This document shows positions 32,301 through 45,530 of a stretch of DNA of 64,000 nt, piece by piece. The notes below the pieces were generated by a model. That model saw only the letters and a list, made by a program, of their open reading frames with translations, did no database searches and had not been told where the DNA came from. The stretch covers positions 129,262 through 193,261 of the forward strand of contig VXAU01001356.1 in NCBI GenBank assembly GCA_013399695.1, given 5' to 3'. The DNA is from Formicarius rufipectus (taxonomy: Eukaryota > Chordata > Aves > Passeriformes > Formicariidae). Position 1 is the stretch's first letter, and every line of letters begins with the position of its first letter. Both the position numbers and the translations under genes were made by a program.

Positions 32301-35300
32301 AAAAAGTGTATTTGGAGAAAAGAAAAGGTAGATACCAGAATTTTTCTGTAACCCAGGATACCTTTTACTTTCCTGAAAACTGGCTAATCGCTAGTCACAA
32401 TTGTGTAACTGCTTCTTTTTGGAGCCTGTCCACTTCCTGTAAGTAATTGAGTATTTATTGGAGTAGACATGAGACATAATATAGAAAGATAGACCTGTAA
32501 TTAGATCAATCCATTTACTTAGGAATATTTGGTTTAGATAATTATTACACTATAAGTGTTTTTGGTTCTGCTACTGATTAGAGAATTAGTGGTATTTCTC
32601 TGTCCTTTGAAATATACTACAATTCATATGTGAATGCACTGAAACAAACATTCTCTGGCTCAATTGGTGCACTGAAATTGTAAAAACAAACCCCAACCAA
32701 AACAAATATCACTTTGTACTAACATCAAACTTCTTCTAATATCTGCTCAGGAAAAGAGAAATTACACAGAACATGGGGCTAGGTCTTTGAAAAACAATAA
32801 TATTCTGATTTAAAAACAATATTAATGGGCTTGTTCAAGAGCAACCAGACAGATTTTTAATGCCCTCAATGCATCATAACAGAGCCTGTTTTCCTTTACC
32901 ATTGGATTTCATAAGATCACCTCTTCTATTAGAGAGTTTTTCTCAGTGTCATTTCCTAACAGAATGTTAACAGGCTGTAAATTATAAAAGATAGTTTATG
33001 ATTATCCACATAAATTACTATACAGAAGATTTATTATTGAACATAATTTCAGTATTTAGGCAGACAACTGCTTTCAGGGTGCAAAGTAAAAAACCAAAAC
33101 TTTAATTCATTAGGCTAGATCTTACTGTAGCAAAAAATTTGCATTATGTGTGTAATTATATGGAAACATATACAATAGTAATCAAAACTTTTATACAAGA
33201 TGAAATGATCTAATACAGTAAAACTAGGTGCTCAAATAAATTTTTTTGTTAAATCTTTTACTGATCAATATTGTTTAATGGATTAATGAGATTCAACATG
33301 TACATAGTCAGTATAAATGTCATTTGAAGTAGGAATACATTATTTTCTTTCTTAGCTGCAAACTATAAAAATTATAATACATTTTAGTTTTGTATTTGAA
33401 AACCACTTCAGTAACTGTGACTTAATAAAATAGTTATAAAAGAACAATGCTGTAAAAATGCACATTATAAGATTGTGCAAAATACAGCCAGCAAAACAAT
33501 TGTGTGTCGCTTTCTATTCTTGGCTTTTTTTTTTTTTTCTTTAAATATGACAGAAATGATAGTAAAATTGCTTGGTGATTAATAAACCACTCCCTAAAGT
33601 TTTTGCTGAAATGAGAAATTAAAGTAATTTAAGTTGATGTCTTCTGTAGACAGTGCTGGCAGCTAAAAATCCAGTAACAGAAATTGAAAGGGCACACAAC
33701 CAATTTTTTTTTTTCATATTTTAGGGGTTTATGAAGAAAACAGAAGCTATTGATTTACCACTGAGTGAAATGATACCTGAATTTTTATTTTAACCTTGCA
33801 ATTAATTTTTTGCAGTAAACTGTAGATGGATTTGTAGATATTATTTAAAGGAAGCTTTGTTTATAACTTATTGCTAGACTTCTCTGTAATATTTTGATCA
33901 ATTAAGATATTCTAAAGTCCCCAGTACAGCAGCACAGAGCTGGAATTTCTAGCTTTTATGTGAACTGAAATCATACTTACTTGTTGAAATTCATATTGAT
34001 AGTTCAAAACAAATCATGTGTTTAATGCAAATTTCTGACATTCTGTATGAAATCATGTTGCTTTTTGGTCAAAATATGTCACATTGTGTCATGTCACAAA
34101 TTGTCCTGAATGGTACTACTGTAACAAGCCATGACAAAACAATGAGACATACTAAAAGAAATGAAGTATTTTTAAGACTATTTCACAATCACTGAAATCA
34201 CAAGTATCCAGTTTGAATATAACACATCAAAAAGATGAGTGTAATTTTAGTTGTATTTGTGCCTAACTATCAAGTTAAATCTCCTTTCTTTATACAGAAT
34301 TATCCTTCATGTCTATATAAATAAATATATGTATTTTATATATAAATATACGTGAATGCACATGTATGTTTATATATATATATATTTTGGTTTGTGTAAC
34401 TTTTGTTGTGAATCTAAGTGTAGTAACAAAGTGTCCCAGCTTTGTTAGTGTATATGTGTTAAAAAGCACAGCTAATGAGTTCATTCTAATGGGTAAAGTT
34501 ATATCCATAGCAGACTTTCTGTGTGAAGGTTTATCTAATTCCATGCTTGAAGTTCTTTCCTTTTTGGGACAAGGACAAAAGGACTTATTTAAAGGGTTCA
34601 TTTCAGCCACAAGTAAGTGACAGTTACTATACTGTACTACCTCGAAGGAAATATTTTAAAGAGAATGACAGTCACACTCATGGTAACTTATCTAAAAAGA
34701 CTAGTCAGGAGTTCTGATCAGCCTGTAACCAGTGTTTCTCTGGTCTTAAACAGAATTGACATCAGGAAGTCTTTCTTTTAAACCTTTTTTTTCTCATGGG
34801 CATCCAAGGAAATATTGCTTCAGAAAAATTAATGAAGACTGTGAAAGACTTTAAAGACTTAACTTCTCCACAGAGTATACAATACAAGTTGCAGTTTTTG
34901 ATTCGCTCGTCTTAAGTGTTGCAATTTCAAAACTAATGGGAAGAAAATATTTTCTTATAACAATGTCAGAAGCAAGAACATTAGTTATGTCCAAGCCAAT
35001 TAGTTCTCTCACAGACAAATCTGCTTTGGAAGGAACTATCTGGAAGCCTTGGAGACATGAGCAATTTGATCTGTTCACCTCAGGGCCACTGATTGCTTTT
35101 GAATTTCACATATTTAGAATAATAGACATACTTAGTAGAATCCCATGGTTATTTTTAATTGGCTAGCATATAATTTATTTATCAAACTCAAATCTTCTAT
35201 TATCTTTGCTCTTTCTAATTGATAATAAAGACTCTCTTCATAGAAAAGAACAGAATTTCTAAATACTAGGCACTGATAGCTCTACAAATTATAGGAAATA

Positions 35301-35365
35301 TTACTGGGATTGAAAGCACCCTCATCAAGTTAATGGGTGTCACTCAGTCTAGTGGTGTGGATGAA
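32301..35365. other. AT-rich non-coding sequence
   Basis: No gene was recognised. AT-alternating sequence lies at about 34310-34385 and T runs near 33523-33538 and 33703-33713. Overlapping frames on both strands at 34290-34620 and 34851-35166 are chance products of the AT-rich sequence. Confidence 0.5.
34310..34385. repeat. (TA)n-like AT-rich tract
   Basis: Degenerate TA and TATAAA units ending in a clean TATATATATATATAT near 34371-34385. It opens frames on both strands that have no biological meaning. Confidence 0.8.
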
Positions 35366-35577
35366 ACTCTAGACAGTAAGGAAAGTGAGGCACTGGAACA
35401 AGTCGTCCAGGGAAGTGGTGGATGCCCCACCCCTGAAAGTGTTCAAGGCCTGAACAAGGCCCTGATCAACCTGCTCTAGTGGAAACTTGTCCCTGCCCAT
35501 GTCAGGGGGTTTAGAACCAGATGACCTTTAAGGCCCTCTCCAAACCAAACTATTCTATGATTTCATGATTCTGTAAA
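35366..35577 (+). mobile_element. CR1 LINE 3' end
   Basis: Clear plus-strand CR1 3' sequence: GAGGCACTGGAACAAGTCGT, GGAAGTGGTGGATGCCCCAC, GTTCAAGGCCTGAACAAGGC, TTAGAACCAGATGACCTTTA and the terminal ATTCTATGATTTCATGATTC. The codon pattern reflects the end of ORF2 (counterpart of 'HWNRLPREVVDAPSL.VFKARL'), but the copy is truncated to about 210 bp. Confidence 0.92.
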
Positions 35578-36215
35578 CAAACAGTAATTGAAATATAATG
35601 AAGTGGATTTGACTCTGTAGAGTGTTGTTTACTTTTGTTCTATTTTCAAGTTATACTCTATGCAATATTTAATACATATATGAGCTCAGAAATAAATTAA
35701 GGCTCTAGATTTAAGGACAGAATTTTTCTGTTGACCTATACACACACAATAATTTAATAGTTCTTGGTCTTACAGCCAGATCTCCAAAAATCTTGACTTT
35801 AGTTGGTAAAAAAAAACAAGCATTCAGTCTTCAGATATAGATAACTGATAATTTTGTACTACTACTGGGCAAATGTCTCCTTGGAGATAAACAGTAAACA
35901 GTGCCTTGGTAATTAAGCACATACTGATTCTTTAGTCAGAAGTTGTCTATGTAAAATTTGTTATTTTCATCAGATCAGCATCATGCATTTGCTTCAGTGC
36001 CCAAAAGAAGGCCTTAGGGATTTACCATTCTTTATTGAAAAAGTCTCTTATTACCTGTTCTAGAGATCTAGAGAGCTTTTTTTAGCTTCCTGTAAAACTT
36101 AATAGAGAATAGAACTGATGTAAAATTCTACAGGAGAGGTGACAACTTATAGGAGAAAGGCAATTCTCATTCAGTTTCCTAGATATAACTTTTACAGTTT
36201 TCTTTCCCCGTATCA
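35578..36215. other. Non-coding sequence between two CR1 ends
   Basis: Nothing recognisable in 640 bases of AT-rich DNA. Confidence 0.5.
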
Positions 36216-36425
36216 CAGAATAACAAAATCAGTTTGGTTGGAAAAGACCTCTGAGATCATCAAGTCCAATCTATGACCAAACACCACCATGTCAACTAGA
36301 CCATGGTACTGAGTGCCACATCCAGTCTTTCTTTAAACATCTCCAGTGACAGTGACTCCATCACCAACCTGGGCAGCCCATTCCAATGTCTAATCACCCA
36401 TTCTGTGAAGAACTTCTTAATTTTA
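36216..36425 (-). mobile_element. CR1 LINE 3' end, minus strand
   Basis: Plus-strand text starts ATCACAGAATAACAAAATC and TTGGTTGGAAAAGACCTCTG, the reverse complement of a CR1 tail. The minus strand retains an uninterrupted ORF2 C-terminus including KKFFTEWVIRHWNGLPRLV and SLEMFKERLDVALS, which are hallmark CR1 residues. The reading frame continues upstream into unrelated sequence, so the frame as a whole is not one gene. Confidence 0.9.
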
Positions 36426-36429
36426 CACA

Positions 36430-36960
36430 GCAGATCAGCTACTACTGGATCAGAACCATCTTGTGGGGTGCATATCTGTGAGTGTGTGTAGGGGAAATGC
36501 TCAGCTGGCCCTGCAGGCACACGACAAGCCTTGCCCAGAGCACGCAGGCTGCAGCCACATGGCCACCACACCACACCCTCTGAAGCCTCCAAATGGCTGG
36601 GGGGACAGGGAGTGGTCAGTGAACCAAAAGTCCTGCCGTGAGGGAGTGGCCACAATAATCAGTCTATAATGAGGCACAGGGGAGGTCTCTCTTGGACCCT
36701 GGTTTGTTCTCCTTAGAGGCATCAACATGTGTCCTAGGGTAGCTATGTTTTTTTTGTTTGTTTGGGTTTTTTGGTGTTTTTTTTCTTTCTTTTTTTTTTT
36801 TTTTGGTTTGTTTTTTTGTTGGTTCCACCCTCTGCCCCCCCCTTTCATCTTTCTCCTCTTCATCTCTCTTCTTTGATTCTTTTGTTCTTCTTGTTGGTAA
36901 TTTAAACACTTATTTTCTGTGAGTTTTGGGTACCTAACTTGGCTGACATGAGTTTGTATT
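36430..36960 (+). mobile_element. Possible LTR or other GC-rich repeat next to CR1
   Basis: A sharply GC-richer block follows the CR1 fragment. It contains a TATA-like CTATAATGAG near 36664, a long T/G tract at about 36749-36812 and a C/T-rich stretch near 36826-36890. A motif like an LTR polyadenylation region (TTTAAACACTTATTTTCTGT) lies near 36901-36920. Neither boundary is firm, and no target-site duplication was found. Minus-strand frames of up to 120 codons across it are lysine-rich artefacts of the T tract. Confidence 0.35.
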
Positions 36961-39614
36961 TACTGGGTGCTAAAAAAGGTTCCTTACTAAAGCAACATTT
37001 GTTAGTCCTGGTAATCTGGTGTAATGCTTTTGTGAAGTTTTCTTTCTGTAAAACCCTTTTTGCCAATATTTTGTCACCAAATTAAAAGAAATCTTTTGGA
37101 GAAAACCATGTAGTTATTCTCCAGATGTTAACTCAGGGTACTAAAGGACCAATGGGTTTTCAAGAGTTCTTGTGAGCAAAATCCCTTGGAGCCTAAATTT
37201 AAAATGTACACCTGATAAAGTGTAGGGTTTTGGGACCAGGTTGTAATATTGTCCAACCAAAATCTTCTAACCTATGCTGTGTTATACTATTAGTTAGCAC
37301 ATACTTTAACTTGCTTTGAAATTCATTAAACTATAACTGATCATTTAAGAGTAAGTAGAGGTATTTTAATGCCAAATGTATTTTTTTCCTTAGTCATCAT
37401 ATTATTTCAAATCATACAGGGGAAAAATAAAATAAATGTGCCTGTATTTTAATATAAAAAATCAGGACACTTATGTAATGAAATTATAACAAGTTATAAA
37501 ACCCTTTTGAAATGCCATTTCCAACTAATTTATATTTTGGCTTTTTCAGTTTCATTAATATGTGTATTCTATGGCTGATTTATACATAGTAACATATTTT
37601 ATTCAAATATACAGATGATCATTATGTTATGTACTTCTTAATGCATTAGATTTCTAAAAATAAAAAGCAATAAATTACTGTGGATGCTTTTTAAGCAACA
37701 GTATGTAAATATGCTACATTTTTTAGATTCACAATCATTTTTGTATCTTGATTTCTTCTGAAATGTTTATTGAAAAATTATGCTCCTCCAACTGGTTACC
37801 AGTATAAAGTATTTTTAAGTGCAGTATTAATAAGCTGATTCTGCACTTTTTTTGAGATAATGTTTTAATAGGAAATCTATGGGAGTGTTGTTCTAACTTA
37901 TTATTAAACAATTCATTTATTTCCATTCCAATAAACCAGATGAGTGTAACTTGTCAAATACAACCATGGAAAGCATGTTAATAAGGGAATTAGTTTCAGG
38001 CACACCTAATGAAGATAGTTTTATTGTCTAGCATAAATTCAAGACAATTTGGAAAAACAAATGGCAGTTGGTTGCTTCTAAAATGTTTTCAGAGGATTAA
38101 ACTGAATTTCTTATCATAACAAAAGTTAAAGGTAAAAATGTGCATACTTTTTGCCATAAATGTTCAGCAGCTATTTTTGCAAATGGCATTTTATATTATA
38201 AAAATATTTTCACTTAGAATTGGATTTCAGGTTAAATAAAGATATGCATGCTGTGAGGCATTCTAGGCTAATCATGTCAAGGTCATTCTGGGTAAAGCTG
38301 GAGAATAGAATCTGAAAGGGACTGTGTTTGCTTTGGGGAAGTTACTTTCTGTAGTGCAGTCCCAAAGTCTTGATTGCCTACATATATCCTGCTCAGACCA
38401 AGACTGTATAATCTGTCAAGTTGAGGATGACATTATCCTAGGTACTTTAATTTCTTCAAAATAAATTCAGGTTAGGAAACTAGCTGTAGTTCCTTGCAGT
38501 AACAGTATATTTAGGGGATTGTTGCCAAGTACACTGGCCCTGTAGCTCAAGCCTGTAATTAATGATGAAAGACTAGAAAGGGAGCTTTCTGCAGTTTATC
38601 TGATAAGCTTGGCAGTAAAGCCTGGAGTTCCTTACCTTAAACAGTATGAGGAAATAAGGCTGTATTTTTTTCCTCAGAGAGGAGAGAAAATAAAAAAAGC
38701 AGACACAAAGAGCCAAATTCAGGACAGACATTAAAGCATTTTAACATTAACCACATTGAACTGACAGACAAAAGTGAAATCAAACCAAGAATAGTATCTA
38801 AAAGACTGTTTTCAGAGATATTTATTAGGATTAAAGTGCTTGTGTAAGCCAATGTTTTTTGTTTTCTTTAAAATTTTTCTACAGAGTTACCTTAATTAAA
38901 GCTTCTGAAGACTGTATTAATTGGCACTTTGGCTCTACTGCATCTCTGGTCACATGGTGTTGATAGTTGGACTAGTCTCCTGAAAAAGTCAACAGAGGAT
39001 ATTTAGATGTGATTTGAAACTGTCCAGAACAGGGATCAAAGTCTGTTTGCCATTTCTGTTTGAGAGGCTCGTAGAGATGAATGTTTTAAATCGGCTATCA
39101 TCTTTTTGATTCTCTTTGTAGCAGGTGTCCCTGAGAGCATAAGGAAAAGATGGTAGCAAAAGCCTTGAATGTTCACACAGGGGTTTACATTAAATGCCCC
39201 AAGAGTACAGAAATTTGGTGTGGGTTTTTTTTTTTTTTTTTTTTGTTTGGTTGTTGTTTTTTTTTTTTTCTTTTTTTTTTTACTGGTCACTAAAGAAATG
39301 CAGCTTTGAGAGCTGGGCAAAACCAGTTTCAGAACTCATATAATTATAAAGTCCTCTAGGAATCTATTTCAGTTTCCAATGTTTGAAAACACAGGCATAG
39401 ACATCTTTGAATTGTGCCTTAGATTGCAACAAGGTGCAGGTGGCACCTATCTTCGGAATTCAGAAAGCAGAATGGTTCAGTAGGATATCTCGTATTTGTT
39501 ATCTTATAATTAAATGAAAATATACTACAATGCTTTGTGTGACTGCATTCAAGTGATGAATGTAATTCTTTCTTCTTCATCTCTAACAGAAGCACATACC
39601 TACAAGAATAATAC
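36961..39614. other. AT-rich non-coding sequence
   Basis: No gene or repeat family recognised. Long T tracts at about 39222-39244 and 39257-39281 create lysine-rich minus frames without meaning. Confidence 0.5.
39222..39281. repeat. Poly-T tracts separated by GTTTGGTTGTTG
   Basis: Runs of T around a short G/T spacer, with one C interruption. Low complexity; exact length likely uncertain in the assembly. Confidence 0.85.
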
Positions 39615-39905
39615 ATGGGTGGAAGAAAGGAAGTGCACGTGCAGTGGAATGAGATACATGTATTCTGGGAAGAATATGGGGATGTTGCCTGGGTGCTTAG
39701 GGATGTGAACAGGAAACATAAGGCACAGATGGAGCTGAATTTAGCAAAGGAAGGCTTCTACAATTATGCTGAATAGAAAAGAAAGGTTTGAGAAAAAATG
39801 CACCCCCCTGATAAATAAGACAGGTGATCTAGTGACAAACTACATAGAGAAGGCTGAGGTTAATTTCTGTAGTAGCTGGGAGGGAACATTGCAAGGACTG
39901 AAAGT
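39615..39905 (+). mobile_element. CR1 LINE internal fragment, decayed
   Basis: Translation in the plus-strand frames, with shifts, gives AQMELNLAKEGFYNYAE, then PLINKTGDLVTNYIEKAEV. These correspond to the CR1 ORF2 segment between endonuclease and reverse transcriptase (compare 'NKKGFYRYI...PLLNE.G.LVT.D.EKAE'). The same region is present in the long CR1 at 49.55-49.73 kb. Neither the 5' nor the 3' end of CR1 is attached, so it is an isolated internal relic. Confidence 0.7.
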
Positions 39906-42900
39906 TATTCTATGCCACCTTACCTCATTCTCTGGTAACAGGGCAAGGGCTTGTATCTGGGTCAGGATAGCATAGCAGGGAGAGTGGTTGGGCTCCATGG
40001 TGAGCACTTCGCAGGTGAATCACTCACCTCTCTCTTGTACACTTTTGTCATTAATGTTGTTTCATTAACATCTCATTACTGTTTCCAGTAAGTTGTTCTT
40101 ATCTCATCCCATGAGTTGTATAGAAACTCAGAAGTAGCATTGCAGCCCACAACAATAAAAGATGGAAGTTCCCATTTTCAGCTAACTTGAACTGATCCTG
40201 CTATCAAATTCTGTAATTTTGAATTTTCTACTGATCGAGAAAAATGAAAATACAACAGATTAAGTTTCACTACAAAAGGAGATATTCCCCAAATATATTA
40301 AGGCTGAAAATACAGATAACAGACATTTTTTAGGAAAAACAAACAAACAATCTAAAAAATCCCCAAAGAAACAATCTCCTTTCATATGAAACAATGTCTG
40401 TTTTTCTGATGTTCTTTCTTATATGTTGTACTGAAAATGTAGCATGGCAAAAGTCAGCATGGTGACAATAATCTTTTTATTGCTACCATAATTTTATCTA
40501 AAGCAGCTATACTGTCTTGTAAACTTAAATTTCATTCATATAAAACATCAAATAATGAATGTGGAATTTGTGTGTAATCTGATCCTGAAGGTACCTTAAA
40601 TGATCCCATTATGCCATGTATAAGATCCTTACTGGGATAAAATCCAAATCACATTAATCACTGAAAAAAAAAAAAATCCCCCTAAAATCTAGTTTCCTAA
40701 AAGCAGAATTATAAAAAAAGAGTAAATAGTAGGCAGATTGTGAAATCTCAATAGGATCACACAGGTGTGTGATAACTGGAATACTAAATTTCATGAGCAG
40801 AGTTTGTTGGATTCGAGTCAGAAAGAGCCATTTCAGTGTATTCAAGAGACAGGAAGAGAAATCTCCATCAACCCAAAGGCCAGCAGAAAATTTTCTTCAG
40901 GGAAAATGTATCCTCTTCTCATGTCTCCCATTTTAGTACCTAGTTTAATGCACATCATGTATTTGGCTTCTGCTTGCGCTTTTCTTTCCCAGAATAATTT
41001 TTGCAACAGATTTGCCCTGCAGCATTAACTACCCTTGATAGTTTTCTCTCTTACTGTGTGATTACTTGCTTAGCATAATGACTTTTCTGCTTTTTTAGAT
41101 TAGTGTGGTGTCACAGGAATTACTGTGTAAAAAGTTGACTTTAATGTAATGACTGATATGATAATATCAGTAATGGCAAGAACATATAGAAAGTTAACGT
41201 AACTACGTTTCAGATGTCCTTAGTAACCTTTCAGAATTTCTATGTTTTATTTTGTAAAGTTAAATTTTGAAAAGGCATTAAAAAAAAATCATAATATGAC
41301 ATACAGGATCTATAATATGAAAATACCAAAACACAGATGAACAAAATTTCCTATCAAAATGTTTTATTCTCATTAGAAAGAGTTGTACCAAAAGAAGCAC
41401 TAATTTATCATTAAAAAAAATACTAATTTTACCTGTGTTCTTCTAATGCTAACCTGACTTAGTATGGTATCAAATTATCATCTTATAAACTGTACACTAG
41501 TATGCATTATATTTCAGCAACATAATTCTCACTTATAATCTTCATTATGCTTATATTATAAATTATGTATGATTTTATACATTTAAAACATAGAATTATT
41601 CTATATTTCCAGAATATATTTTTCCAAGACACTTCTTATATTTATTGGCAAATTTTTAAGATTTTACTTTTAGTTCAAATACATGATGTTTTTTTTTTTT
41701 TTAAACTGGAATGTGAAGTGACCAAAATTCTAGTTGTCAACAAATCATTATGAGACTTAATAGCAAAATAATGTTGAACTGCTTTGTTTGATTTTATGCA
41801 TGTACTAAAACCGTGAAAGAATTCTGAAGCCTGACTCATTTTTGAATCAATAACTACATTTGACAGTGAAGAAGTCTTACACTTAAGGTTTTTACTGCTC
41901 TGGGCAGTGAAAAGGTTAAGCAATATTCCAGAAAAAAATGAACCAACATAATATTTATATTGCTTTCTTTCCTATTGATTCATGTTAAAAATAATGGTGT
42001 GAGAAAACTACTGAAGATCAGAATGACAAAACCTTTTCCTTTAAAAACATTGAACAGTTAAATTATATAACCCCACTTAATGTTTGGAGCAAATCTCCAT
42101 ACTAATTTGAATATTAACTGAGAAATGAATGGACCTATGAATATTTTTATTTTATTCTCTTGTCAGTACCAAATATTTCTTCAACATGTTACAAAAGAAC
42201 ACAAAGAGTACTTTCATAAGCAAGCCTCTGAAATTCTGTTTCTTTATATAATGGAACTGGATTAGTTCTGTTCTGCTTAGTCTCTAAGCCCAGGGAAATG
42301 CAAATGTACATGTGGGTGTCTTGCTCATAAACTATACTTAACTGTATTTAAGAGGTCATATGAATGTTATATTAAAATATCATCAGTTTTCACCACTTAA
42401 TACCATATTATGCATATAAATGCTGATAATCTCACCAGACTTTTTCTAATATCTGAAAGAATCCAAACACATTTATATGTATTAGTCACAATATTTCAGT
42501 CTTAAACTAGTTAAAGTAGTTCAACTTCATTGAAAATATCACTAACTTTCAGGTACAGAGAATGTTTAATATGATAATTACAAGGTCTTGAAAGAAGTTT
42601 GGAACATTGTGTGATCTCAATGAAAAATAAAATCCACTCTTAAAATAACTAACATGATCAAGGTTTTACACTTGGTAAGGATAATGAAGTTCTTGGTGTA
42701 TACACTATTACTTTATTATTTTTAAAAAAATGTTGTGGTTTCTTTCCAAAAAGCTATTAAGCTGGAATGTGATTAAAAACATAATAGCTGAGAACAAATG
42801 TAAATATTTCTGGAAGAATGAGATTAATAATTTTGGCAGAAGTTAACCACTATGTTGAATATATCGGTACCTTTTTCACATACATCTTTGCCAGTGCATT

Positions 42901-45222
42901 TCATTTCTGATCTACGAAACCCCTGCTATTATTGTGTGATAGCTCTGTCATGTTTATGAAGAGATTCAAATAGCTATTTCAGGTATTAAGCAAATTACTG
43001 AAAGTCTTGACCCAGGAATTCTGAGCTAATCATAGTGTTCTTGGGGTTTCTGTCCCTTTATTATCAAATAAACAGAGCTGGTTGAATGTCGTTCATTATA
43101 TTTTCCTTGGGTCTGGATGATTTTCACAAATGTATTCCTGTACTTGCTACATCGTCCTTTCTACTAAGTAATTTGAATATTTCTCTTTAATTTTTCATTA
43201 TATAAATCTTTGTGGAGAAATATGGGTGCTTTAAGGCTTTTATACACCTCATAAAAATCCTTCAATTATTTTTCACAGTGTAACATCCAAAAATCTCCAG
43301 CACACCCTGCGGCTGGATCTGCATTTCAGTACATCCTGCTCTAGGCAGATTGGACTTGCTAGCCTCATTTCATTTGCAAGGAAAATATGCTCCAATTATC
43401 TCCATGAAGAGAGCTGCTAGAACATATTTTTTTATTTCCTCCCTCGGGATGGAAATTTGCAAGTGCAGTCCAGTGATGAGCTAACAAGTTCCCCACAACA
43501 TGGAGCTGAAATTGAAACAGAACACAGTTTGTGCCAGAATTGAAGGATGCACTGCAGAGCATGCTCACCTCATAGGTACAGCTTTTTCCTCTATAATATA
43601 CATTGGATAGTTACTTGTCACCATCCTGTTTTTTTCACATGCCACACCCTCATGGATTATAACTACTAAAAATTGAGTTTGGGTCATGAGGTAAATGGAC
43701 AAGAAACGATAAAACTCACAAAATCCTCCAAATGGAGAAAAACAGGTGTTACTATGGTTGAATTATCTTACTTTCCCAAGAATGGAAATTTGTAGATTTG
43801 ACTGCCTCTGGTCACTGCTAATGCTCAAATGATGGAGTTTTCTGAGAGAAAATCAGTAGCAGAGGCCGAACTACTCAAGGGATCATTGCAGCAATTTAAC
43901 AGTATAGTTGATTGACTTCCAGTGCCAGGGAACTTACTTTGTTTCTGCACTTTTTAATAGACACTTAGCTACTTTGGATCTTTATCATTACTGTTTTAAG
44001 GAGAATTCTAGTGCAAATTCAAGGTTTGTCTAAATTTTCTTCTCAAGGTGCTTCTTGGCAAGCTCAATAACCTTTTTTTTAGAACCAGGCAAATAATGAA
44101 TCTGAAATGGCGAGCTCAGAGTCAGAAAATAGCCTACATAAATTAATGAGATTTCTCTCACTTCAGTTTGTCAGGTAGTTTATTAACTTCCATTCAGGCC
44201 CACCAAGACAGCTGTCCAACATAGATGAAGAGAGCATAGAGAGGAGGCAGAGCACAAGTGGGCAAGTATGTGTCAGGAGGACTTGCCTCCTGGCCAGAAT
44301 CTTTTTCTGAGTAACTTACAAACTATAGAGACCAGTTTAATTTCCCAAATCTTTTAAATCCCAAATTTTTTTTAAAAAAAAATAAACTATTATTTGGGTA
44401 TCTTCTCTTTCCTTTTTTCCATGAGGTTTAAGTGAATGGAGAAATTTAATTCACCAAATTCATATATCTAATAGTTCATACAAGTACAAATAAACTCATC
44501 CATATATTTGTATAATTCAAGTAGATTGCAATGTATTCAGCTGAGATGTTGTAGACCTTTGACAATTAACTCTTGAAAGAATTAATACCTGAGGAATTTA
44601 TATATATTTTCATCTTATACAGATATACGCAATTTAGAGCACATTTACAGAAGACTTATGGACAGCTGCCTTTTTCAGTAATGCGTATTACTTATTGTGG
44701 CAATTAGGATAAATTGGGCATGGTTAACATAGCTGCTAACATAAGCCCATGAATTTTTTAAGTGTTTCTGTAAGCAAGCAATAGATGACCAGTCTCTAGT
44801 TCTGAATGGTAGAATAAACCTTGACTAGTTTTTGTAATCTCAAGGAATCGGATAGCCAAACTATACAAACAACTTATCATCAAGAATGGCAGCAGGTCCA
44901 GTAGCATTCTCTTTTGACTGCCAAAACCAGCAACACCAAGACAGACATCACAGCCTCCTGATTTTCTGCTGTGTACTGCTATAAAACGTCTAACTCCATC
45001 TTCTGTATAACCAGACACTAGAGCCCTGAAGAAAGAAAGCAGCTCTCTGCTTAGATTTCCCACTGCTTAATTCCTCTCCTCCAGGATAAATATGCCTTAG
45101 CCTCTACATGTTTTCTGTTCTGTATTTAATCAGTTCAGTTCCTAGTTGAACTTACGCATATAGAGAAACAAATAGATGAGAAACTGAAGAGATTCCAGAG
45201 TCTCAGAAGGGAGAAATGGGGG
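39906..45222. other. Long AT-rich non-coding stretch
   Basis: Over 5.3 kb no gene or repeat family was recognised. The longest frame, 101 codons on the minus strand (44758-45063), has no recognisable domain. Short A or T runs occur at 40664-40676 and 41689-41702. Confidence 0.5.
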
Positions 45223-45530
45223 GCATCTGGTTGTAGCTAGGATAATTTTCTTCTTAGTCCCTGGTAAACTGCTGTGGTTTTGGATTTAGTATGAGAATAT
45301 TGTTCATAACACAACAATGTTTTAGTTGTTGCTGATCAGTGCTTTAACAGAGTCAAGGCCTTTTCGACTTCCCCGCTGCACCAGAGAGGAGGCTGGAGTT
45401 GCACTTGAAGCTGGGAGAGGTCACAGCTGGGACAGATGAACCCAATTGACCAAAGGGATATCCCATACCTTGGTGTCATGGTCATCAGTAAAATCTAAGA
45501 GGAAGAAGGAGGAAAGGGGTGGAGGGGCCA
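45223..45530 (+). mobile_element. ERVL-type LTR fragment, plus orientation
   Basis: It matches the 5' half of a common bird ERVL-type LTR as I remember it. The blocks in order are TTTTGGATTTAGTATGAGAA, then AATGTTTTAGTTGTTGCTGA, then GAGTCAAGGCCTTTTCGACT, then GACCAAAGGGATATCCCATA. It is oriented opposite to its relative at 13.7 kb and covers a different half of the LTR. The promoter region (TATA) and the 3' half are missing or decayed beyond about 45530. No viral genes adjoin it. Confidence 0.85.

Noticed and set aside
36296..36655. 119-codon minus-strand frame containing a CR1-like C-terminus
   Set aside because: Only the 3' part is CR1 ORF2. The upstream part is unrelated GC-rich sequence read through by chance, so it is not one gene.
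36501..36909. Lysine-rich minus frames of 81-120 codons
   Set aside because: They are translations of a T/G and T tract and have no domain.
44758..45063. 101-codon minus-strand frame
   Set aside because: No recognisable family and no conserved motif; left unassigned.
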